64,000 bases of DNA, taken from the NCBI RefSeq assembly GCF_014646015.1, contig NZ_BMMQ01000001.1, positions 124,001 through 188,000 on the forward strand, in the 5' to 3' direction. The stretch comes from Microbacterium nanhaiense. GTDB taxonomy: Bacteria > Actinomycetota > Actinomycetes > Actinomycetales > Microbacteriaceae. Under the pieces are notes generated by a model. The model did not search any database, was not told where the DNA came from, and worked only from the letters and a program-made list of their open reading frames with translations. A program made the position numbers and the translations under genes. This document shows, piece by piece, positions 57,579-64,000 of the stretch. Position 1 is the stretch's first letter; the number at the start of each line of letters is the position of its first letter.

Positions 57579-58858
57579 CAGGGCTTCACCGTCCGAATCG
57601 TTCCGGTTTCCATTGCGGGGATCGGGTCGTCCTCGTCGTGCGATCGCCAGTCGTCCGGCAGGAGCGAATCGAGCACGTCATCGACGGTGACGGCACCGAG
57701 AAGGCGGTGCGCCCGGTCGACGACCGGCATCGAGACGAGGTCATAGGTGGCGAGGCGCCGCGCGACCTCCGCGCCGGTCGACTCCGCCTGAACGGGCTCG
57801 ATCGACTCGTCGAGGATCGCCCCGATGCGCTCGTGGGGAGGGTATCGGAGCATGCGCTGAAAGTGCACGGCCCCCAGATAATGCCCCGTGGGCGTCTCGT
57901 AGGGCGGCAGCGTGACGTACACGCTCGCGGCGAGGGCGGGATGCAGTTCGTGGCGCCGGATCCGGGCGAGGCCCTCGGCAATCGTGGCGTCGGCGGGCAT
58001 AATGATCGGCTCGGTGGTCATGAGACCGCCCGCCGTGTTCGGACCGTAGCGCAGGATGAGTCGAACGTCGTCGGCCTCGTCCGGTTCCATCATCTGCAGC
58101 AGCTGCTCGCTGCGCTCGTCGCTGAGCTCGCCGAGCACGTCGGCCGCGTCGTCCGGATCCATCTCGTCGAGCACGTCGGCCGCGCGCTCGTTGCCGATCG
58201 CGTCGAGGATCGACACCTGGTCTTCCTCCGGCATCTCCTCGAGCGCGTCGGCGAGCCGCTTGTCGCTCAGCTCGGAGACGACCTCGATCATGCGCGACTG
58301 CGGCAGATCGAGGAGGGCACCCGCGAGGTCCGCGGGGCGGAGCTCGGCGTAGCTCTGCGCCAGTTGCTCGGCCGACTGCGGCTGTCCCGGTGCCTGCCTC
58401 TCGCGCATCTCGTCCCACGTGGCGAACACCGTCGGACCCTTCGAGAACGGTGAGGCGCTCGTGCGCGGCTTGCGGAGATACAGCTGTCCGATCGACCATT
58501 CACCGATGCGATTCGGCTCGATCGCCGCATCCTCGATCACGGCGGATCCGGATCCGTCGGCGAGCTCGACGCGGCGCCCGACGATCTCCGCCATGATGCG
58601 GCGTTCGTCGGCGCGCGGCTCGAAGCGGCGCACGTTGATGAGGCCCGTCGTGATGACCTGGCCCTGCGCGATCGACGTGACGCGCCCGATCGACACGAAC
58701 ACCTGGCGCCGCCCCGGGATCTCGAGCACGAGCCCGATCACGCGGGGCGACGACTCACTTCGATACACGACGACCACGTCGCGCACCTTGCCGAGCCGAT
58801 CACCCGCCGGATCGAAGACCGGGCAGCCGGCCAACCGACCAACGAATACCCTCTGCAT
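57578..58858 (-). CDS. MgtE N-domain and CBS-domain protein (no transporter part)
   Basis: A 426-aa soluble protein. Residues about 1-80 resemble a PRC-barrel ('FVGRLAGCPVFDPAGDRLGKVRDVVVVY'); about 175-285 form the superhelical MgtE intracellular N domain ('LADALEEMPEEDQVSILDAIGNERAADVLDEMDPDDAADVLGELSDE'); about 290-405 are two CBS domains with 'PIIMPADATIAEGLARI' and 'VDRAHRLLGAVTVDDVLDSLLPD'. The five-helix channel of MgtE is missing, so it may sense Mg2+ or nucleotides and act on a partner such as the co-transcribed DUF1003 protein. ATG 58858 follows GTGAGC. Confidence 0.88.
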   Translation of the reverse strand: MQRVFVGRLAGCPVFDPAGDRLGKVRDVVVVYRSESSPRVIGLVLEIPGRRQVFVSIGRVTSIAQGQVITTGLINVRRFEPRADERRIMAEIVGRRVELADGSGSAVIEDAAIEPNRIGEWSIGQLYLRKPRTSASPFSKGPTVFATWDEMRERQAPGQPQSAEQLAQSYAELRPADLAGALLDLPQSRMIEVVSELSDKRLADALEEMPEEDQVSILDAIGNERAADVLDEMDPDDAADVLGELSDERSEQLLQMMEPDEADDVRLILRYGPNTAGGLMTTEPIIMPADATIAEGLARIRRHELHPALAASVYVTLPPYETPTGHYLGAVHFQRMLRYPPHERIGAILDESIEPVQAESTGAEVARRLATYDLVSMPVVDRAHRLLGAVTVDDVLDSLLPDDWRSHDEDDPIPAMETGTIRTVKP

Positions 58859-58956
58859 GCTCACGAGACCAGAGTAGTCGCCGGAGCTACACACTCTCAC
58901 AGGAGGCGCATAGGCCCCGCCGGGCCCGCCGCGAGGCCCCGTGGGACAATGGAAGC

Positions 58957-59598
58957 ATGAGCATGATGAACATGACGCTGCCGACCCCCGAAGTGGGCGA
59001 GACCGTCGCGACCTACTCGAAATACGAGGGCGCGCAGCGGGCGGTGTCGAAGCTCATCGAGAAGGAGATCCCCGCACGCGACATCGCAATCGTCGGCAAG
59101 GGCCTGCGCTCCGTCGAGAAGGTCACGGGCAAGCTCGGCTGGGGGCGCGCGGCATGGCAGGGCGCGCTGAACGGCCTCCTGTTCGGCATGCTGATCTCCG
59201 CCTTCGCGGTGATCTGGGTTCCCGAGGCCGGCATCGCGATGATCGGGGGCGTGCTCCTCATTGGCGTCGCCTTCGGCATGGCCATGCGCATCCTCAACTA
59301 CTCGCTCGTGCGCCGCCGCCGCGACTACGCGAGCATGATGGCGATCACCGCCGAGCGCTACGAGGTGACGGTCGCCGGCACGTACACCGCGAAGTCGCGC
59401 GAGATCCTCGGGACGACGAAGCCGCGCACGACCGTCTCGCGCCCGCCGTCGATGGATCCGCCGCAGTACGGCGTCCGCATCACCGACCTGCCCCGTCCGA
59501 CGGCTCCCCAGGCGCCCGAGACGAACGCGGGCCCGGCGGGCGAGCAGCCCACCGAGCCCGGGACGGCGCCAGAGGCGCCGGTTCAGTCGCGCGACTGA
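58957..59598 (+). CDS. General stress protein 17M-like membrane protein
   Basis: A 213-aa protein whose first 50 residues ('ATYSKYEGAQRAVSKLIEKEIPARDIAIVGKGLRSVEKV') match the heat-induced stress protein YflT/17M fold; two membrane helices follow (about 70-92 and 95-112, Gly-rich); then a short domain and a Pro/Thr/Glu-rich tail. GACAAT lies six bases before ATG. Its 3' end overlaps the convergent pepP gene by 16 bases. Confidence 0.78.
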   Translation: MSMMNMTLPTPEVGETVATYSKYEGAQRAVSKLIEKEIPARDIAIVGKGLRSVEKVTGKLGWGRAAWQGALNGLLFGMLISAFAVIWVPEAGIAMIGGVLLIGVAFGMAMRILNYSLVRRRRDYASMMAITAERYEVTVAGTYTAKSREILGTTKPRTTVSRPPSMDPPQYGVRITDLPRPTAPQAPETNAGPAGEQPTEPGTAPEAPVQSRD

Positions 59599-60974
59599 AC
59601 CCACGCCTCGATCTCGTCCGCGGTGCGGGGGATCGCCGAGGAGAGGCTGACGGGGCCGTCCTCGGTCATGAGGATGTCGTCCTCGATGCGCACGCCGATG
59701 CCGCGATACTCGGCCGGCACCGTCTCGTCGTCGATCTGGAAGTACAGGCCGGGTTCGATCGTGAAGATCATGCCGGCCTCGACGGTACCGCCGTAGTACA
59801 TCTCGCGCCGCGCCTGTGCGCAGTCGTGCACGTCCATGCCGAGGTGATGGCTCGTGCCGTGCACCATGTACCGGCGTTGCTGGCCGCCCTTGTCCGCGTC
59901 GAGCGCCTCCTCCGCCGTCACCGGCAGGAGACCCCACTCGGCCGTGCGCTCGGCGATGACCTTCATCGCGGTGTCGTGGAGCTCTCGGAAAAGCATGCCG
60001 GGCCGCGCCGCAGCGAACGCCGCGTCGGCGGCCTCGCGCACCGCCTCGTACACCTTGCGCTGAACGGGGGTGAACGAACCGCTGACGGGGATCGTCCGGG
60101 TGATGTCGGCGGTGTACAGGCTGTCGAGCTCCACGCCGGCGTCGACGAGCATGAGATCGCCCGGCACGACGGCTCCGTCGTTGCGGGTCCAGTGCAGGTA
60201 GCAGGCGTGGGGACCGCTGGCGGCGATCGTGTCGTAGCCCTCCCAGTTCCCATCCGTCCGTGCCCGGAGGTGGAACACGCCCTCGACGACGCGCTCTCCG
60301 CGCGGGTGCTCGATGATGCGGGGCAGCTCGCGAACGATGTCGTCGAAGCCCTTCGCGGTCACGTCGACGGCGAGCTGCATCTGCGCGATCTCGTACTCGT
60401 CCTTGACGAGACGAAGCTCGCTGACGGCGCTCGTGAGCCCCTCGTGCTCGTCGACGACGAGGTCCTCGTCGCCCGGCGTGAAGTTCTCCAGGTGATCCGT
60501 TGCTATGCCGAGGTCGGCGGCGACGGCCTCGAGAGAGGGGCGCGGGCCGACCCAGAACTCGCCGATGGTCGCGTCGCGGTAGAACTCCGGCGTATCGCGG
60601 GTGGCACGGTCGCGGAGGTAGAGCGTGACGTCGTGCGCGTCGCCGTTCGGCGCGAACACCAGCACGGAGTCCGCGACCGCGTCGGATCCCCAGCCCGTGA
60701 GATGCGCGAAGGCGGAGTGCGCGCGGAAGGGGAAGTCGGTGTCGTTCGAGCGCTGACGGAAGCCGCCCGCGGGGATCACGAGCCGGCGGCCCGGGAACTG
60801 TGCGCTCAGGGCCGCGCGCCGCGCAGCGGCGAACGGCGCGGACTCGCGCGGTGAGGGGATCTCGTCGGTGCGGTCCGCCCAGCCGGTTCCGATCGTGTCG
60901 AGGAAACCCTGGGGGAACGGCTGACGGCGATTCGTGTTGCTGTCGGACGTCGTGGATTCGCTGGTGTCGCTCAT
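59583..60974 (-). CDS. pepP: Xaa-Pro aminopeptidase
   Basis: A 463-aa M24B metallopeptidase that removes N-terminal residues before proline. The two-metal ligands are all visible: 'MLVDAGVELDSLYTADITRTIPVSG' (two Asp), 'VHGTSHHLGMDVHD' (His), 'MIFTIEPGLYF' (Glu) and 'GVRIEDDILMTEDG' (Glu). The N-terminal domain contains 'AGGFRQRSNDTDFPFRAHSAFAHLTGW'. ATG 60974 is the first start that matches family length; the longer frame upstream runs antisense-like into the nuclease gene. Confidence 0.92.
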   Translation of the reverse strand: MSDTSESTTSDSNTNRRQPFPQGFLDTIGTGWADRTDEIPSPRESAPFAAARRAALSAQFPGRRLVIPAGGFRQRSNDTDFPFRAHSAFAHLTGWGSDAVADSVLVFAPNGDAHDVTLYLRDRATRDTPEFYRDATIGEFWVGPRPSLEAVAADLGIATDHLENFTPGDEDLVVDEHEGLTSAVSELRLVKDEYEIAQMQLAVDVTAKGFDDIVRELPRIIEHPRGERVVEGVFHLRARTDGNWEGYDTIAASGPHACYLHWTRNDGAVVPGDLMLVDAGVELDSLYTADITRTIPVSGSFTPVQRKVYEAVREAADAAFAAARPGMLFRELHDTAMKVIAERTAEWGLLPVTAEEALDADKGGQQRRYMVHGTSHHLGMDVHDCAQARREMYYGGTVEAGMIFTIEPGLYFQIDDETVPAEYRGIGVRIEDDILMTEDGPVSLSSAIPRTADEIEAWVQSRD

Positions 60975-61000
60975 GACACCAGGGTAGTCACTCGCGCTGA

Positions 61001-62014
61001 TCAGCCGGCCGGGTCGAGCTGGACGACGAGCGGCCGGTGGTCGCTCCCGTCGGCGTTCCCCACGACGGCGGATCCGCTGATGCTCCAATTGCTCGTCGCC
61101 ATGACGTGATCGATCGGCGCGCCGAGCAGCTCGGGAACGGACGTCGGCCAGGTGCCGGCGGCACCGTTGCCCGTGCGCGAGGCGGCGTCGTAGCAGTAGC
61201 CCATGTCGGCATCGCCCTGGCCGAGGCGCGCCATGTGGTCGAGGGTGGCGTTGAAATCGCCCGCCATGATGACGTTGCCGTCGACGCACTGGTCGGCGAG
61301 CCACGCGAGGTCGTGCCGCCACTGGTCGAGGTAGCGGGGCTGCGGCGCGACCGCGTGGGCCGCGACCACGATAGGGCCGGTGCCGTCGACCGGCATGGCG
61401 ACGGCGGAGGGGAGGACCGTCGTGCCGTCGGAAGACGCCTCGATCACCGCGTAGTCGCCGAGGTCCGGCGAGATCAGCAACGTCGTCTGCCACGCGTCGG
61501 GACCGCGCTCGATGTCTTCGTTGTAGGCCTCGGTGTGCACCCACATGGGGCGGCCGAGATCGCGCATGAGCAGCGCGACCTGCTCGCCCGTTGCCTCCGT
61601 CGTCTCGGGCAGGGCGATGATGTCCGCCTCCATCGCGACCGCGGTCTGAGCGATCTGTTCCGCGCTCGTCGCCTCGCCGGCCGTGTTCCAGGCCATCACC
61701 CGCACGCTGTCATCGAGCTTGTCCGGCAGCGTGTCGGATCCATAGCCGCGCAGGCCGAGGGTGACGCCGCCGCAGATGGCCGCGAGCACGCTCACGAACG
61801 CCATCGAGACGGCGAATCCGCGGATCCGGCGCGACGCCGCGAGCAGCAGGAAGAGCACCGCGAGGACGGCGAAACCGGTCACGGCGGCGCCCCGCAGGGC
61901 GACGATGTGCGCGATGCCGATCGTGTGCTCGAGTCGGAAGAACTGCGGCCACGTCAGGACGGCCGCGACGCACGCGAAGATGACCGTTACGAGGACACCG
62001 AACGAACGCATCAC
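61001..62014 (-). CDS. Membrane-anchored endonuclease/exonuclease/phosphatase family protein
   Basis: A 337-aa protein with three N-terminal membrane helices (about 5-25, 35-60 and 68-90) and an EEP domain outside: 'RVMAWNTAGEATSAEQIAQTAVAMEADIIALPETTE', 'VVAAHAVAPQP', 'VIMAGDFNATLDHM', 'APIDHVMATSNW' and 'GSDHRPLVVQL', which hold the metal-binding Asn, Glu, Asp and His. Such proteins in Actinobacteria are secreted or surface DNases or phosphodiesterases; the substrate is not readable. Confidence 0.85.
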   Translation of the reverse strand: MMRSFGVLVTVIFACVAAVLTWPQFFRLEHTIGIAHIVALRGAAVTGFAVLAVLFLLLAASRRIRGFAVSMAFVSVLAAICGGVTLGLRGYGSDTLPDKLDDSVRVMAWNTAGEATSAEQIAQTAVAMEADIIALPETTEATGEQVALLMRDLGRPMWVHTEAYNEDIERGPDAWQTTLLISPDLGDYAVIEASSDGTTVLPSAVAMPVDGTGPIVVAAHAVAPQPRYLDQWRHDLAWLADQCVDGNVIMAGDFNATLDHMARLGQGDADMGYCYDAASRTGNGAAGTWPTSVPELLGAPIDHVMATSNWSISGSAVVGNADGSDHRPLVVQLDPAG

Positions 62015-62094
62015 GGGGCGAGCCTACGCACGGGCGCTGGGAAAACCCGCAGGCACGGGCGGGGGAAACCTGCGCATTGGCCTAGGATCCTTTC

Positions 62095-62952
62095 GTGCGA
62101 CACCTACTCCCGACCCCCGCAGACCTCCATCTGCACTCCACCTTCTCGGACGGCACGGAGTCGCCGACGGAGGTCGTGCAGCGTGCCGCGGAGGCGGGGG
62201 TTCGAACTCTCGCCCTGACGGACCACGACACCGTCGCGGGCTGGGAGGAGGCGGCCGTTGCCGCGCGCGCGAACGGGCTTGCGCTGGTATCCGGCATCGA
62301 GCTCAGCGCGAAGCACCGCGGGCGGAGCGTGCACGTCCTGGCGTACCTGCCCGACCCCTCATCACCGGCGCTGGCGCGCCTCATGGCGCGCGTGCGCGAC
62401 GACCGGGTCGGACGGGCCGAGCGGATCGCGGAGCTCATCGCGCTCGACTTTCCCGTGACGTGGGCCGATGTACTCGCGCAGCGCGCGGGCGATGCGACCG
62501 TCGGGCGCCCGCACATCGCCGACGCGCTCATCGCCGCGGGCGTCGTGGCGATGAGCGAGGAGGCCTTTGCCCGCATCCTGCACCCGGCGGGACCTTACTA
62601 CGTCGGACACGATGCGCCCGACCCGGGGGAGGTCGTGCGCGCGATCGACGGTGCCGGCGGCGTGTCGGTCATCGCCCATCCGGCGGGGCGCGGCATGCTG
62701 CCCGACGACGTGATCCGCAGCCTCATCGAGGACGGTCTGGGCGGCTTCGAACTCGGCCACCGCGAGAACACCCCGGCCGGCGTCGCGCATCTCGAGCGCA
62801 TCGTGACGGCGCACGACCTCATCGTGACGGGATCGAGCGACTATCACGGCGCCGCAGGCAAGCCGAACCGTCCCGGCGAGCACACGACCGCACCCGACAT
62901 GCTGGAACGGATCGTTCGCGCCGCCCGCGGCACCGAGCCCGTGCTGGCGTAA
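62095..62952 (+). CDS. PHP-domain phosphoesterase
   Basis: A 285-aa enzyme of the PHP family (3',5'-nucleotide bisphosphatase/RNase AM-like). Metal-binding motifs: 'DLHLHSTFSDGT', 'LALTDHDTVAGW', 'GIELSA', 'VSVIAHPAGRGM' and 'VTGSSDYHGAAGKPN'. GTG 62095 has TAGGAT six bases upstream, a leaderless arrangement. A hairpin follows its stop. Confidence 0.88.
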   Translation: MRHLLPTPADLHLHSTFSDGTESPTEVVQRAAEAGVRTLALTDHDTVAGWEEAAVAARANGLALVSGIELSAKHRGRSVHVLAYLPDPSSPALARLMARVRDDRVGRAERIAELIALDFPVTWADVLAQRAGDATVGRPHIADALIAAGVVAMSEEAFARILHPAGPYYVGHDAPDPGEVVRAIDGAGGVSVIAHPAGRGMLPDDVIRSLIEDGLGGFELGHRENTPAGVAHLERIVTAHDLIVTGSSDYHGAAGKPNRPGEHTTAPDMLERIVRAARGTEPVLA

Positions 62953-62958
62953 CGCAAA

Positions 62959-62986
62959 GGGCGGCCCTCCCGAAGGAGAGCCGCCC
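62959..62986. terminator. Terminator between the PHP and helicase genes
   Basis: GGGCGGC/GCCGCCC with an inner CTCC/GGAG pair and one mismatch, four-base loop, between convergent genes. Confidence 0.65.
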
Positions 62987-62995
62987 GAGGCGTCG

Positions 62996-64000
62996 TTATG
63001 CGCCCTGCGTGCCCTGGCCCGAGGAGCGCCGGCTGCGGCGCCGGCGGCGTGCCGGGGAGGGCTTACCGTCGTGGTGCTCCTTGCCGGTGCCGTCGTGCGT
63101 GCCCTGGCCCTCGGCCGGCGCATCGGTCGATGCCGCGCCGGCGGATCCGGACGAGCGGCGGCGGCGCGTGCGCTGGCCAGGCTCGCGCGCCGGCTTGTCG
63201 TCCTTCTTCGGCGCCGTCGTTATGCGCCCCTTCGTGCCCTCGGGGATGTCGAGGTCGGCGTAGAGGTGCGGGCTGGTCGAGTAGGTCTCGAGGGGCTCGG
63301 GCTGCCCGAAGTCGAGGGCGCGGTTGATGAGCGCCCACTTGTGCAGGTCGTCCCAGTCGACGAAGGTCACGGCGATGCCCTCGCGGCCCGCGCGACCCGT
63401 GCGGCCCGCGCGGTGCAGGTAAGTCTTCTCGTCGTCCGGGATCGTGTGATTGATGACGTGCGTGACGTCGTTGACGTCGATGCCGCGCGCCGCGACATCG
63501 GTCGCGACCATGACGTCCTTCTTGCCGGCCTTGAACGCGGCCATCGAGCGCTCGCGCTGCTCCTGCCCCATGTCTCCGTGCACTCCGCCGACGGAGAATC
63601 CGCGGTCGGTAAGCTCGTCGACGAGGCGTTGCGCCTGGCGCTTGGTGCGCGTGAAGATCACGGTCTTTCCGCGGCCGTTCGCCTGCAGGATCCGGCCGAT
63701 GACCTCGTCCTTGTCGAGCTGGTGCGCGCGATAGACGATGTGGCGGATGTTCGCCTGCGTGAGGCCCTCGTCGGGGTCCGTCGCGCGAATGTGGATCGGG
63801 TTCGACATGAAGCGGCGCGCAAGCGCCACGATCGGGCCGGGCATCGTCGCGCTGAAGAGCTGCGTGTGCCGCTTCGCTGCGACCCGCTGGAAGATCTTCT
63901 CGATATCGGCGAGGAAGCCGAGGTCGAGCATCTTGTCGGCCTCGTCGAGGACGACCTCGGTCGCGCCCGACAGGTCGAGGAGCCCCTGGCCCGCGAGGTC
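62996..64000 (-). CDS. DEAD-box RNA helicase (N-terminus cut by window edge)
   Basis: The C-terminal 334 residues of a DEAD-box helicase. The frame is open to the right edge, where the DEAD box 'VVLDEADKML' is visible, then 'LFSATMPGP' (motif III), 'VIFTRTKRQAQRLVDEL', 'GGVHGDMGQEQRERSMAAFKAGKKDVMVATDVAARGIDVNDVTHVIN' and 'YLHRAGRTGRAGREG' (motifs IV-VI). The tail after about residue 250 is Arg/Ser/Gly-rich and basic ('RRRRRSRRSSGQGTQ'), typical of RNA-binding extensions. Likely roles are ribosome assembly or cold-stress RNA remodelling. Confidence 0.93.
   Translation of the reverse strand, partial: DLAGQGLLDLSGATEVVLDEADKMLDLGFLADIEKIFQRVAAKRHTQLFSATMPGPIVALARRFMSNPIHIRATDPDEGLTQANIRHIVYRAHQLDKDEVIGRILQANGRGKTVIFTRTKRQAQRLVDELTDRGFSVGGVHGDMGQEQRERSMAAFKAGKKDVMVATDVAARGIDVNDVTHVINHTIPDDEKTYLHRAGRTGRAGREGIAVTFVDWDDLHKWALINRALDFGQPEPLETYSTSPHLYADLDIPEGTKGRITTAPKKDDKPAREPGQRTRRRRSSGSAGAASTDAPAEGQGTHDGTGKEHHDGKPSPARRRRRSRRSSGQGTQGA

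Noticed and set aside
1..64000. CRISPR array, insertion sequence or transposase
   Set aside because: No regularly spaced repeats and no transposase or terminal inverted repeats were seen.

Overview
The window is a high-GC actinobacterial chromosome, most like Microbacteriaceae (Microbacterium-like). Evidence: GC-rich codon use, an actinobacterial-type dapD, a DUF3117 protein, a nadA-nadB-nadC-nifS-nrtR operon, and many genes whose -10 hexamer lies 6-7 bases before the start codon, as expected for leaderless mRNAs. It splits into a prophage (1 to about 22.4 kb, entering from the left edge) and host backbone (about 22.5-64 kb).

Prophage. The left part is the late operon of a siphovirus: end of the major capsid protein, connector and neck genes, tail terminator, tail tube, a tail-assembly chaperone with a -1 frameshift extension (slippery CCCTTTC at 4070-4076), a 929-aa tape measure, distal tail and baseplate proteins, a tail protein with an M23 peptidase domain, a beta-helix tail spike, an M15 endolysin and three small membrane proteins. 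Extra genes on the opposite strand interrupt it: a lipoprotein (4.5-4.9 kb), a ribbon-helix-helix plus DUF732 pair (10.75-11.35 kb), a polysaccharide pyruvyl transferase (14.8-15.9 kb) and a GIY-YIG nuclease (17.8-18.55 kb). The right part carries a Panacea-domain (PanA, DUF4065) gene overlapping a two-helix membrane protein, a second lipoprotein, an SOS-box-controlled small gene, an HNH protein and an HTH regulator. It ends in a remnant of a tRNA 3' end (22345-22369), the likely att site. No integrase, terminase or portal gene lies in the window; they should be to the left.

Host backbone. From left to right: an envelope/stress cluster (DUF1469, DUF3618, YihY); a pseudouridine synthase; MFS and ABC exporters; the NAD de novo operon with its NrtR regulator; a TPP-riboswitch-controlled ThiE-ThiD-TenA fusion; two Nudix genes; a CPBP protease; an oligopeptide ABC operon; typA; ferredoxin, dapC, gltA, dapD and dapE; a mannosyltransferase; DUF3117; an O-methyltransferase; tatB; mrp; DUF1003; an MgtE_N/CBS protein; pepP; an EEP nuclease; a PHP phosphoesterase; and a DEAD-box helicase cut by the right edge.

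Most striking observations: (1) the peptide-binding lipoprotein of the oligopeptide operon (39882-41519) is circularly permuted, with its C-terminal third placed directly after the signal peptide and ahead of the N-terminal part, all in one open frame; (2) a prophage PanA-like gene is coupled to a membrane protein and preceded by two inverted repeats; (3) there are several lysogenic-conversion candidates, including an envelope pyruvyl transferase; (4) a LexA box abuts the promoter of a small prophage gene; (5) the endolysin gene contains an internal AGGAGG-ATG start.
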